Shown here one piece after another: positions 13,001 through 23,261 of a DNA stretch of 64,000 nt. How positions within the stretch are numbered: position 1 is the stretch's first letter; each line of letters opens with the position of its first letter. Under the pieces are notes generated by a model, which had not been told where the DNA came from, searched no databases, and saw only the letters and a program-made list of their open reading frames with translations. The DNA is taken from NCBI GenBank assembly GCA_030620095.1, contig JAUTXW010001306.1, forward strand, positions 2,863,001 through 2,927,000, read 5' to 3'. Made by a program: the position numbers and the translations under genes. This stretch comes from Kuschelorhynchus macadamiae. Taxonomy: Eukaryota > Arthropoda > Insecta > Coleoptera > Curculionidae.

Positions 13001-13119
13001 TCAAACTTAATTTAAGAAAAACCCAGGTTTAGTGGTCTTAGTTTTGGAAACGCTCAACGCTTAAAAAAATAAATCATATTTCGAAAATATGAAAGAAAGT
13101 CTCTTACCAAACCGTTCAT
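7075..13119 (-). CDS. Gene A: secreted low-complexity cuticle protein, 5 coding exons
   Basis: The coding exons on the minus strand are 13119-13108, 11870-11714, 10341-10072, 8014-7946 and 7220-7075. They total 654 nt (217 aa), with all introns GT..AG and frame kept across every join (phase 0, then 1, 1, 1). The start ATG at 13119 gives MNGL. Exon 2 completes a signal peptide (MNGLIIALAALSVVCA) with likely cleavage before HPSG, then a Gly/Tyr/His-rich part. Exon 3 is nine decapeptides of the type GPATHGVSVV. Exon 4 is a glycine/leucine run (YGVGLGLGLGLGAGYG). Exon 5 carries AGAHGVTVAGPP and the C-terminal block HADGLWGPTL. There is no Rebers-Riddiford chitin-binding consensus, so it belongs with low-complexity insect cuticular proteins and probably acts in the extracellular cuticle. 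The C-terminal block and first-exon layout match gene B at 45253-50820. Exons are inferred by eye. Confidence 0.85.
8412..8564. repeat. Small inverted-repeat element (MITE-like) in gene A intron 3
   Basis: The left arm at 8412-8432 (CTATCGCCGTAG core) is complementary to the right arm at about 8538-8564 (CTACGGCGATAG core), giving a ~150-bp fold-back. It lies between coding exons 3 and 4 and does not touch the splice sites. Confidence 0.6.
10072..10341 (-). repeat. Coding minisatellite: nine 30-bp units in gene A exon 3
   Basis: The 270-nt exon is nine 10-codon units starting with Gly-Pro (the last with Gly-Ala) and ending in Val-Val or a close variant. The first three are almost identical (GPAAHGVSVV, GPATHGVSVV, GPATHGASVV) and the later ones diverge (GPTAGAASIV, GASTHGATVV). 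Exon length is a multiple of both 3 and 30, so unit gain or loss keeps the frame. Confidence 0.85.
10441..10490. repeat. Short AACGTT-rich palindrome in gene A intron 2
   Basis: CGTTATTTTTTAACG is followed five bases later by CGTTAAAAAACGTTAACG, forming a strong local fold-back just upstream (minus-strand sense) of exon 3. The function is unknown. Confidence 0.45.
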
Positions 13120-13154
13120 TTTGGGATCGTGTATTGTCTCGAGAGCAGGACTTG

Positions 13155-13190
13155 ACTGTGCCCTAGCCTGGGAAACACCCCGCATATATA
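13155..13190 (-). promoter_or_regulatory. Core promoter of gene A (TATA box and initiator)
   Basis: On the minus strand TATATAT runs from 13190 to 13184. An initiator-like CACAGTC has its A at 13157, 33 nt after the TATA start, close to the usual spacing in arthropods. The ATG follows about 38 nt later at 13119, implying a short 5' UTR. Confidence 0.7.
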
Positions 13191-13199
13191 GTTAGTCTA

Positions 13200-14215
13200 T
13201 ACTGCGACCTTCGACACCATGCTCGGAAAAGATCACTGAAAAAAAGCGTTATTTGCAGCTATCGGTACTATTATTTAATTTCATTTTGCAGTATCGAGTA
13301 GCGGTAGTGATTACATTAGCAAAAAATGTGTCTAATACGTTACTGTAAACTCCCGTAAGCACCAAGAATGAATCAGTGTCAGAAGATATAAGTGAAACTC
13401 TGAAAGCTGTTATTTCGATCATGGCAAGGTTAAACTTCAGAAAACCTAGAAAGCAGGCCATTTTTTAATTTTAGCTCTTTAAAAACTATCCGCAGTTTTC
13501 ATTTTCTGTCAATATGATATGAATTACCCTAAATATGATATCATTTTTGCGATAATTTGATCGGAAACTATAGCTAATCTATTGTGAGAAGAAAAATCTG
13601 AAAATTGTGAACGCGTTTGGGGATTAAATTTACACTAATTCCGCCAAAAATTATTTGTATATGTTTAAAATTGAATTAAAAAGGGAAAATAAGTCATAAA
13701 CGTTGTTAGAATGACCAAACTTATCATTTGGATGTCAGGTGATAAAAATCCTAGCTTCGTTTTACATGTGTTATTTTATAAAAGAAAACGACACAAAAAA
13801 CGCCTCACTTCTTATCAGATACTAAATACGTGTTAATATAAACTCCATTTTCACGAAATAAAAAAAAATAGCAAAAAATATATAAGAAAATTATGTTTGT
13901 TATAAACTTATTTTTGGTTTAAAACATTTTGCTCTGGGTTGTTAGGGCTGGGGGGTATTTGTCCCTTTTGTCGCTGACCTAATTACGCCCATGAGAACCG
14001 TAGCTATTATATTTAAAAATTAACTATAGTTTCCCATCGATTCCTTCAAAGATCATCAGGCAATCCTAAGCTTCACTTTTTTCATTTACATAATTATTCT
14101 GTCTTATCGACAATAATTAACAAAAAGCAATTTTGTTAACTTTCAAATGACTTAGCAATATAAACTTTGGCTACTTCAAAAGAGCTACAATTTAAAAAAA
14201 AATCGATACATTTCG
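13200..14215. other. Upstream region of gene A, no gene seen
   Basis: This AT-rich sequence lies between the gene A promoter and the next Z-family copy. It is the likely place for distal control sites of gene A, but I recognise none. Confidence 0.4.
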
Positions 14216-14220
14216 TTTAC

Positions 14221-15460
14221 CCTGACCTTCCCTCGGTAGGAATTTTTACTTTTATTAGGAATAGTGAAGTGTGGCTTAATTTAGCTCGGTACATAGTCAT
14301 TTAGTAATACATATACACTGTCTTTTCAAACATTCTTAATAGGCGCCATTTTTTTCCAGCACATTGAATTCCTAGCAATATTTTTTTCCACTTTCTACAT
14401 ATGCCACACTTGATTTTTGAACATAATTTAAATTAAATTGAATAAGTAGTTTTCATTGATTTTTTAAGACCGCCATTTTGTTCCGCCATGTCGAATTTGT
14501 ACCAGTTTATCTCTATATCACATTTCATTTTTGTGCAAAATTTGAAGTCAACTGAAAAAGAAAATATTTTTTAAACATTTTGGTGGTGTCACAACTTTAC
14601 TAGTTTATCTCTAAATCACATTTAATGATTCCACAACAATTGAAAACAATCTAATTAGTAGTTTTCTCAGGCTGATTTTTTAAAATATTTTGTTAGGACG
14701 CCATTTTGTTTCACCATCTCGGATTTGTGCGAAAATGTTACCAGTCACCTTAAGATGACTCTTAATTTTTGACCAAAATTTGAAATCAATTGGGTACGTA
14801 GTTAGCTATGCCGCGAACTGACAGATAGACAAACATATCGAAAGACAGACCGACGAAAATGACAAAAAATGTTTGGCATCGAGAACGGTAAAACATGAAG
14901 ATATGTAAATACTGGGAGGGTGATTTTTTTACAATTACATATATTTTATTTAGCGCCATCTTGTATTCGTACCACAGTTTTACCAGTTTATCTCTTTATT
15001 ATATTTAATGATTGCACAATAATTGCAACCAATCTAATTACCTACCAGCTCTTTCAAGCTGATTTTTTAAATATTTTATTAGGCCGTCGTTTTGTTTTGC
15101 AATTTCTAGATTTGTACCAAAATGTTATCAGTCATCTCCGGTTAACCCTTAATTTTTGACCAAAATTTGAAATTTGTGTAAGTTTTTTATCTATGCCGCG
15201 AACTGACCAACAGACAGACATACTGTCAGACAGACCGATGAAATTGAGAAATTTTTGTTTGGCATCTAAGGGCCCTAAAACGTGAAGGTATGTAAAACCT
15301 GGGAGGGTGAGTTTTCACTAGGCCACCATTTTATTCCACTATACTGGAAAATCTTACCACGTGATCCCCATATAATCCTTAATTTTGAACAAAATTTGAA
15401 GTCAATCGTATAAGTAGTTTTTAGCTATGCCACGAACAGACAGGTATACCGATTTAATTC
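14221..15460 (+). repeat. Z-family repeat copy with left terminal module
   Basis: It begins with the left module (CTTCCCTCGG, then TTATTAGGAATAGTGAAGTG). It contains several CCATTTTG-type monomers and three GACAGACA-type tracts (about 14819, 15205 and 15431). The right hairpin is missing because the copy stops at a (GT)n tract and LINE insertion at about 15460-15487. Confidence 0.75.
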
Positions 15461-15468
15461 AAAGAAAA

Positions 15469-15486
15469 GTGTGTGTGTGTGTGTGT
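15469..15486. repeat. (GT)n microsatellite at the 3' side of the LINE
   Basis: Nine GT units directly abut the T-rich 3' end of the minus-strand LINE fragment. Confidence 0.9.
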
Positions 15487-16268
15487 TTTTTTTTCTTTTC
15501 TGGGGAAGCGTAGTGCTGCAAGTAGCTTCCCTGAATCTCCGAGAGTCCATCCCGTCCCCCGTCCTCTTACGAGATTAGCGGTTGTTCTCTTTGGTTGTCT
15601 GTCTCTCTTTGTTCCATAGCTCTCTTATGTTTCATTGTCTCGATTATATATTATATCACTATCGACCATTGTTCCTCGGTTTCCAGCATGCAATCGATAA
15701 TATTTTCAGGTGTAGTTTGTACACCTATAACTCTGCTAATGTAGGCTCTTCGTGCTTCCCGCGCCAGGCACTCGAAAATGGTGTGCTGTGCATTATCCGG
15801 GGCATGTCCGCAATAGAGGTATGTATCTTCTTCTCTTTTTTTAAACCGTTTAAGATATTCGTTGAAACATCCATGTCCAGAGAATGCCTGTGTCAAAAAG
15901 TAGTCCGTCTGTCCGTAGTTTCGATTACACCATTTCGCAATATCGGGAATCAATGTGTGGGTCCAACGACCTGACAACTCGGTGTCCCACCTGTCCTGCC
16001 ATCTTCTAAAGAGTCTCTTTCGTGCCCTTTTCTTGACGTCCTGTCTTCTTTGTGCATCCATAATGTCCTTACCCTCCAGGTAAATTTCCTGTCTCTCTCG
16101 AACGAGTAGATCGATCGGTGGTACGCTAGCTAGCACTAGTGTTGCTGCTTCCGATACTGTGCGATATGCCGATATAACCCTTAAAGCGCTTTGCCTTTGC
16201 GGACTTAGAAGTTTCTTTCTTATCTCCAGCGTATTTACGGCTGCAGCACATATCTCAGATCCATATAA
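15487..16268 (-). mobile_element. 5'-truncated R1-type non-LTR retrotransposon
   Basis: An uninterrupted reading frame on the minus strand, from the (AC)n junction near 16268 to the stop at 15651, encodes the C-terminal end of a non-LTR reverse-transcriptase polyprotein. Recognisable parts are YRTVSEAATLVLASVPPIDL, a basic RARKRLFRRWQDRW linker, LTQAFSGHGCFNEYLKRF, and a zinc-knuckle-like YCGHAPDNAQHTIFEC in which the first expected cysteine is tyrosine. These are hallmarks of the R1 group. The catalytic RT domain is absent (5' truncation). The 3' UTR ends in an A-rich tail at 15487. Both flanks are (AC)n on the element's own strand. R1-clade elements that target AC-type microsatellites (Waldo, Mino) are known, so this could be a related element. 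Which family it is cannot be settled by eye. Confidence 0.75.
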
Positions 16269-16290
16269 GTGTGTGTGTGTGTGTGTGTGT
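16269..16290. repeat. (GT)n microsatellite at the 5' side of the LINE
   Basis: Eleven GT units are followed by the degenerate AGGTGCGTGCGTGCGAG. Together with the tract at 15469-15486 they bracket the LINE. Confidence 0.9.
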
Positions 16291-16302
16291 AGGTGCGTGC
16301 GT

Positions 16303-16505
16303 GCGAGTTCCGTATTGCTGCCAAGTTTTACCATTTTTTCTTATATAAAAGGATTTTTTTTAATGGAACACCCTGTATTATATTACTTTTTTAAAATCTG
16401 CGTAAAATTGTCAATATTTTTTGTTAAGACCACTTTTTATGAAAGTCAACGGTTTTTGCGATAATGAGGGTCTAATATCCATAATTTAATGTATTACATT
16501 TTATT
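16303..16505 (+). repeat. Long terminal inverted repeat of a DNA transposon (left fragment)
   Basis: The segment from GAGTTCCGTATTGCTGCCAA through GGAACACCCTGTATTAT to ATTTAATGTATTACATTTTA is the reverse complement, with mismatches, of 20704-20930. It is cut on the left by the (GT)n tract. Confidence 0.7.
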
Positions 16506-16570
16506 AAAATACCTGCACACAAAAGGTTACCTTATATGTTTGACAATGTCAGTTTTGTTGATTTACAAAA

Positions 16571-16860
16571 ATGGATCGTTTAACTGAAACGTAAAGAATT
16601 GACATTTTAATTATACTGGATTATGGGAAGAGAATGCGAAACTTTTAAGATGTTTGTATCATTTTTAATGACAAATATCCTAACAGAAATCCAATAACTA
16701 AATATACCGTAAGTAAAATTAACCAAACATTTCGGGAAACTGAAAAGGTACAAGATGTTGTACGTTCTGGCAAGACACTAGCAAAAGAAAACATCGTCTC
16801 AACTTTAAATGTAGGTTGTAAAAAACAACTGAAACAGTACCTACAATACAAAAGAAATGC
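16571..16860 (+). pseudogene. Transposase N-terminal fragment (mariner/IS630-type)
   Basis: It begins ATG GAT CGT TTA ACT GAA ACG, then hits a stop, but downstream frames read NPITKYTVSKINQTFRETEK and VQDVVRSGKTLAKENIVSTL. This is the helix-turn-helix DNA-binding part common in insect mariner/Tc1-like transposases that carry long inverted repeats. It lies just inside the TIR at 16303-16505, as expected for the 5' end of the gene. An early stop and at least one frameshift make it non-functional. The rest of the gene is not contiguous: the next segment (16880-17050) resembles the C-terminal end in the opposite orientation. Confidence 0.6.
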
Positions 16861-16879
16861 CTAATACAGCATTCAATAA

Positions 16880-17050
16880 ATTAATGAAACTAAGTAAGGT
16901 GTTTAAATGTTGTCCATTTATTTCTTAACAGTAGGCCAAATACTGTGGGAAAACATTTAATACATTAAAAAGAATTCCAACTATCTCTATTCGTCTATAT
17001 TCGATTTCTATTCGCTCCTTTAAATCCTCGAGCTCATTGGGTTTAGTTTT
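16880..17050 (-). pseudogene. Transposase C-terminal fragment, inverted
   Basis: This segment resembles 23265-23420 (shared spacing of AAGTGTTTAAA...TTGCCTATTTA-type text, a region coding IEIEC-like helices, and the GAGGATTTAA-type end). That locus is the transposase C-terminus on the minus strand. Its orientation is opposite to the adjacent N-terminal fragment, so the locus is rearranged. Confidence 0.45.
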
Positions 17051-17059
17051 ATACACATT

Positions 17060-17335
17060 TCATTTTTGTTTGTTCTATCATATTGGCTTCCTACCAATAT
17101 TTTACGATTTTCTTTCTACCTATGCCACACTTGACTTTTGGGCATAGTAAAATAAATTTAATAAGTAGTTTTTACATTGACACATACCGCCATTTTGCTA
17201 CGTCATATTGAATTCGTACCAGTTTATACTGTTTTCACATCTAATTGTTCTGCAAAATCAATTGAACAAGATTCTTTTCACATTGATTTTTTAAAAATTT
17301 TATTTGACGGCCATTTTAAATTGAAACCCATATTA
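17060..17335 (+). repeat. Z-family fragment
   Basis: Monomer text (CACACTTGACTTTTGGGCAT, CGCCATTTTGCTACGTCATA, GACGGCCATTTTAAATTG) is present without either end. It is interrupted on the right by the 17.34-18.45 kb tandem array. Confidence 0.65.
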
Positions 17336-17339
17336 TCAG

Positions 17340-18450
17340 TCTTTACCTACTCCGCTGGTCCGCAGATACTTCCCAGATATTAAGTTTCTAACTGGTTTTT
17401 GTTATCGACCCTCTTGTTCCTAAAGTGGTGTATTATTTGGTTTTAGGATCCAATTAAAAAACAAAAGCCTTTTTTTTTATGTGTACGTTTCTCAACTTTG
17501 TAGTTGAATCGTCAGGACACAGATTTAATACCCTACATTAAACCCATATTATCGGTCTTTACCTACTCCGTTGTTCTGCAGATATTTCCTAACCTAAAAT
17601 AATACCCCACTCTAACATCAACAAGATCGTTAGCGAGAACCATTTAGAAACTTAATATGTGGGAAATATCTTCAACGGAGTATGTAAAGACTGATAATAT
17701 GGGAGAATGCAACAATAAAGTTGCGAAACGTCGACAATTTAAAATAAGACTTTGGTTTTTATTACTGGATTCTAATCCCAAATAATACACCAGTCTAACA
17801 TAAAAACAAGAGGATCGTTTACGAAAATCATTTGGAAACTTAATATCAGGAAAATATCTGCGGATCAACGTAGTAGGTAAAAACTGATAATATGGGTTTC
17901 ATGCAGAACATAGAATCTATGTGTCCTGAGGATGCAACAATAAAGTTGCGAAACATCGACAATTTAAAAAGCCTTTTGTTTCTTAACTGGACCTTAACCC
18001 CAAATAATACACCAGTCTAACATAACCACAAGAGGGTCGTTAACGAAAACCATGGAAACATAATATCTGGGAACTATTTGCGGACGAAGGAGTAAGTAAA
18101 GACTAATAATATGGGGTTCATTCAGGATATGAAACTATGTGTCCTGAGGATGCAACAATAAAGTTGCTAAACGTCGTCTACTTAAAAATAGACATTTGTT
18201 TTTTTTTACTGGACCCTAATCCCAAATAATACACCACTGTAACATAACAACAAGGGGTTTGTTAACGAAAACCATTTAGAAACTTAATATCTAGTACATA
18301 TCTGCGGACCTCGATAATATGAGTTTCCTGCAGGATACAGGATCTATATATGTGTCCTGAGGATGCATAAATTATGTTCCGAAACGTCGATAATTAAAAA
18401 AAATACTTGTTTTTTTTCTGGACCTTAAACCCAAATAATACACCTCTCTA
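17340..18450. repeat. Tandem array of ~214-224-bp units with hammerhead-like motifs
   Basis: One unit is inverted (motif near 17490-17522). Four follow in direct orientation with motif positions near 17706, 17926, 18143 and 18356. The consensus motif is CTGAGGA, then GCAAC, AATAAA, GTTGC, then GAAACGTCGAC. Each unit also holds TAATATCTGGGAAATATCTG-like, GTAAAGACTGATAATATGGG-like and AATAATACACCA text. The motif resembles the CTGANGA-stem-GAAA core of hammerhead ribozymes with a palindromic ACGT stem III. An extra T follows CTGAGGA, and every unit has at least one core change. Similar arrays occur at the ends of Penelope-like retroelements, but no reverse transcriptase is seen here. Confidence 0.6.
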
Positions 18451-18454
18451 AAAT

Positions 18455-20233
18455 TTTTTTTAACATTGTTAAGCCATATTGGATTTTTACTAAAATATTA
18501 CCAGGTCATCCTCATATGACCCTTAATTTTTAGTCAAAATTTGAAGTCAATCCGACAAATAGTATTTAAGCTATGTCGCGAACTGACAGACAGACCGACA
18601 GGCGGACCGACGCATTTGATAAAACATGTTTTATGGCATCTAGGGACGTTAAAACGTGAATATATGTAAAATCTAGAGGGAGAATTTTTCATTTAACATT
18701 CTTATTCGGTCGCAAATTTGTTCCGCCATCTTGAATTAGTAACTAGTTTTACTAGTTAAGCATTATATCATAATTAGGTATGGCACACAATTTGCAATCA
18801 TTAAATAGTTTCTAGTTTTTTATTTTGTGCCGCCATCTTGGATTCGTACCAAAATTTTACCAGTTGATTCCAAAAAATAATTGATGTTTATGCAAAATTT
18901 GAAATAAATTCTACAAGTAGCTTTTTCATAATATTTTTTCTTAACATTTCACTAGGCCGCCTTTTTGTCTTTGCTATACTCGATTTTTATCAAAATATTA
19001 CCAGATCATCCACATTTGACTCTTAAATTTTTATCAAAATTTGAAGTTTTAGTTCAATGCCGGTTTAGTTCAACGCCGCGAACTGACAGACAGACAGAAA
19101 TACCGACAGACGGGCCGACGGCATTGATGAAACATATTTTTTGGCATCTAGGAACGCTAAAACGTAAAGATATAAATAAAACTTGAAAGAGTGGGTGATT
19201 TTTTCAGGATTACAAACATTTTATTTGGTCGCCATTTTGTTCCGCCATCTTGAATTAGTACCACAGTTTTACTAGAGGACCACTATACCACAGTTAGCTA
19301 TCGCACACAATTTGAAATAAATTCATTAAGTAGTTATTCAGGCTGAAATTTTTCAATATTTTATTAAGCCGCCATTTTGTTCTGCCATCTTGGATTCGTA
19401 CCAAAATATTACCAGTTTATTCCAACATAATACTTGATGCACTTTTGTGCAAAATTTCAGATAAATTGGATGTGTAGTTTTTTAATAATAACTTTTTTAA
19501 CATTTCACTAGGCCGCCATTTTGTTTCGCCATATTGGATTTTTACCAAAATCTTATCTTATATGACCCTTAATTTTTGATCAAAATTTGACATCAATCGG
19601 GTGAGTAGTCTTTAAGCTATGCCGCGAACTGACAGACAGACGGACGGACCGACGGAGTTGATAAAACAATATTTTTTGGAATTTAGCGACGTTAAAACGT
19701 AAAGATGTATAAAACTGAGAGGGTGACTTTTTTACGCTTAAAAACATTTCTTTTGGTCGCTATTTTGTTCGACTATCTTGAATTAGTACCACGATTTTAC
19801 TAGTTGTACTGCACCAAAATTTGAAATCAAACCATTAAGCAGTTTTTTTGAGGCTGAATTTTTATATATCTTATTAAACCGCCATTTTGTTCCGCCATCT
19901 TGGATTCGTACCAAAATGTTATCAGTTGATTCCAACATAATACTTGATGCTTTTGCAAAATTTGAGATAAATTGGATGAGGAGTTTTTTAATAATAATTT
20001 TTTTAAGATTTCATCCATTTTGTTTCGCCATATTAGATTTTTACCAAAATGTTACCAGGTCATTTCCATATGACCCTTTATTTTTGACCAAAATTTCAAG
20101 TCAATCCGGTAAATAATTTTTTAGCTACGCCGCGAACAGACAGACAGACAGACAGAACGACGGAATTGAGAACGTGTTTTTTGTCATCTAGGGACCCTGA
20201 AACGATTACAATACTTCCCTTTTACGAGGGAAG
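18455..20233 (+). repeat. Z-family repeat copy with clear higher-order structure
   Basis: This is the best copy for seeing the organisation. Cores (GCCATTTTG type) occur near 18713, 18828, 18960, 19226, 19368, 19513, 19756, 19878 and 20013. They form triplets of diverged monomers, each triplet closed by a GACAGACAGA-type tract plus TTTTTTGGCATCTAGGGACG and AAAACGTAAAGAT text. The higher-order period is about 510-530 bp. It ends at the hairpin CTTCCCTTTTACGAGGGAAG near 20214-20233. Confidence 0.85.
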
Positions 20234-20259
20234 TGAAAATCAAATTTAAATATTTAATA

Positions 20260-20700
20260 CAGCGTGTAAAGTAACGAACTTACGATTATTCGGAAATAGG
20301 TCTGCAATAGCTGGGACAATTTCGGTCCTTAAAAGATTCAAATATCTTTCTCCAGTTAATGTGTCTTCCATGAAGAACGGACCGATTACTTTTGCAGTCG
20401 TTATACCACACCAAGCATTTATTTTTGGGAAAATTGGGAATGATTTTCACGTATTCATTGTGGATTTTTCCTGACCCAATATAGAAAAAATTGCTTCTTA
20501 AGAAAAAAAAATTTAATTGACAAAATTTAGATTGGTATTGCAACGTTCCATCATGATTTCACAAAATTCCAAGCACCTATCGTGATCATCCTCAGAGAGT
20601 TCTTGCACCAAAGTTATTTTGTATGGATGAGACTTTCCGGTTTTTAGAAGTCGATCTACGGATATGTGCGAAACGTCATTTTCTCTTCCTAATATTCTGG
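20260..20700 (-). pseudogene. Transposase central fragment (mariner/IS630-type)
   Basis: On the minus strand the frames read DVSHISVDRLLKTGKSHPYK and ITLVQELSEDDHDRCLEFCE, then after a frameshift KINAWCGITTAKVIGPFFME followed by a LTGERYLNLLRTEIVPAIAD-like end. This is the linker and first DDE region of a mariner-type transposase. The N-terminal DNA-binding part is missing, and at least one frameshift (around 20520) and A-rich slippage are present. It abuts the inverted repeat at 20704-20930, which is complementary to the TIR at 16303-16505, so both belong to one transposon family. Confidence 0.65.
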
Positions 20701-20703
20701 TAG

Positions 20704-20930
20704 AAAACTGTATTTTAGTAAAAGATAATACATTAAATTATGGAAATTAGACCCTTATTTTTACAAAAACTATTGACTTTCATAAAAAGTGCTCTTAATA
20801 AGAAGAATTGAGAACGCAGATTTTAAAAAACTAATATAATATAGGGTGTTCCACTAAAAAAAATTGTTTTACTTTTATAACAAAAAAACAGTAAACTTGG
20901 TAGCAATTCGGAACTCGCTATTGGATCCGG
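20704..20930 (-). repeat. Long terminal inverted repeat of a DNA transposon (right fragment)
   Basis: It is complementary to 16303-16505, including the GGGTGTTCCACTAAAAAA text. Similarity at the left partner stops at its (GT)n junction, so the full TIR probably runs further right here. Confidence 0.65.
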
Positions 20931-22690
20931 TATAATTTCATACCTAAGTGTACGCATTTTCATTAAATTCAGGTAAGCGTTACCTGAGATATTTCGCCTA
21001 TTCCATACTTTTGATACGCGCTGTATAAACCTCAGCTCGCGAATATCATTGACGTAATACATATACGGAGAAGAACTATGTTTGCCAAAATACTATTATA
21101 CTTTTTTAAAGAAGAACTCATCGGAGGTCTATATTTCCAAAAAGGGATCGTGTGATTTTGACGTGCCTAGCGTATTTTTTGTTCGATAGGTCAAGAACTA
21201 CAATATATAAAGGTCAGCGAATTTCATTGAAGCTGGATCAAGATAAGGCTTATGCGTGGGCTTTTAAAAATTACATATTATGTGAATAAAAGTGACGGCG
21301 TTGTGCTGTAAATTAGTTATATAGTATTTGTTACAAATCTAAAAAATATTTAATTATTCCATCTGGTACAAGTAGGTAGTTCTGGAAAACCACCATTATC
21401 TTTATGAGCCCCCTCTAATATGAAAACAATTGCAATGACATTAAAATGGCATACATAAAAATCCAATAAAAATATAGGGAATCTAAGACATTACACAATT
21501 ATGACTAACAGCATTAACGTAATTGTTGTAAATGTGAACAAATACGGAGCCGGCTCTTAGGCGGGAGTAATTATCAGAGTAGGCATATTTTAAATCGAAA
21601 AAATCGAGTGTAATGATAATGAGTAAGAGCTGCATATAATTTATAGACATGTACGTACGTATAAATGAATTCATAACTTATTGTAATGTCATTCGCCTAA
21701 GTGAAAAACCGGATTAACTATACCGTATCACCTGATAGTAGGTAGTAGTATTTTTTAAGGTTGAGAATGTTGCAGACAACGTGATTTTCTGGGTGCTTAA
21801 TTTTTATCTTATAGAGAAAAAAATATCTATTATTTTTTAATTCCAGCAAATTGATAAAGATGGTATGAGCAAAATATGACTGAGGAATAACAAAGATTTA
21901 TTTTTTACCCCGGCTTTGTACATACCTAGTTAAGATTATTTGCCAGTTCTCATGAATGTTCTTTACCCCCCACTATTCGTGTGTAGTTGTTCGTGACTTT
22001 TTCTGTCTTCCTTTTGTTGTTTTCTTCTATTCCGAAAATTTGCAATCATTATGGCAGTCTATATTGGTTTGACGGCGGCAGGCACGGACCCGGGTGGGGG
22101 GGGTCATAAAGGTCTGGAACCCCGCCGAAACTTTGAAAATATTTTGGTATAGACATGGACCACACGAAATGAATTTCTGGTTTGAACCCTCCCTAACTGA
22201 ATTTCTTGGTACGTGCCTGGATGGAAGTCCAGTTATGTTGATTAAAAACTATGTTGTTCCAGGACCTCAGATTTATCAGAATTGTACCTTGTAATATTAG
22301 TTGTTAAAGTCCATAACGATTCGAGTTCCTCATGAAATATCCTAGTTAAAGAAGTTTCTTACTTTTTTCTGTATGTAGAAAATATCTTTTCTTACTTATT
22401 CTGTCAAACACTTCCTTGTTTGAAACACATCCCCAAATCCACCCTCGATATTCGAAGAATTCCTCAGTACTTCCACATTTCAACCAACTGTATTTTTTTT
22501 TTGAATGTGCTTCAATTAGGCCCAGGCTTTGCACCGCTCAAGATCTAAAAAACATAACGACTAAGTTACACCAGTAAAATAGTACAAATCATTTATGACA
22601 TGTTATAAGCAAAACGAATGTGCTTGTTGCTTAAGAGCATCTAAATATTATTATTTTTCATTAAACCATTTAAAAAATAATTGAGAAAAA
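20931..22690. other. Stretch without supported gene
   Basis: I see no recognisable exon. A GC-richer patch at about 22080-22160 (CACGGACCCGGGTGGGGGGG) stands out from its surroundings and could be a transposon scrap. The 66-codon frame at 22094-22294 lies over it but has no known domain. Confidence 0.35.
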
Positions 22691-23261
22691 TGTGAGTACC
22701 AAAAATCTGAAAACCTCCAAATATCTTGAGAATCACTCATCTAATTTATACCAGACATGTACGGAAATGCCACGAAAAACGGGTGAAATTTGCAACACTG
22801 CCAAGTTTACCATTTTCCAGTAGTTGATTAAAACTTTTATTTTTTAAATGGATTTCTCAGCATTTTATTACGTTTTCCGATTATACCACTTATTCTAAAG
22901 ATATTTCAATCTCATAATTTCAGTGGTTATTAAGTAAAGGGATTTTTTTTTAATTATTAACGTATTCATCTGAGTGGAAACCAATATTTAAATACCGAAC
23001 GTTACAGCAAATCTTTGAAATATTTAATAGTAAATATTATAATCGAAGTCCAATAGAAAAGTCTATTGTGTGCAAAATTTCAACAAAATTCAATGCAATT
23101 ACATTCTAAAGGTGTTTCCTAAGATATATTTAAATTTAAATTTAACGATTTTCGAGTAATGGATCATTTTTTAAATACCTAATAATAATCTAAATACTAG
23201 ATACCTAACCGAAAATCTAATTGCAGCTAAAGAAAATAGATTTCGAAAAATTCTCTATCAA

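Noticed and set aside
13249..13461. 70-codon minus-strand frame just upstream of the gene A promoter
   Set aside because: No similarity, no start context, and it lies upstream of the TATA box.
15582..15974. 130-codon plus-strand open frame
   Set aside because: It is antisense to the R1-type LINE reading frame, which has clear family motifs.
20286..20543. 85-codon minus-strand frame as an independent gene
   Set aside because: It is a mixed-frame part of the mariner-type transposase fragment; the real protein text changes frame within it.
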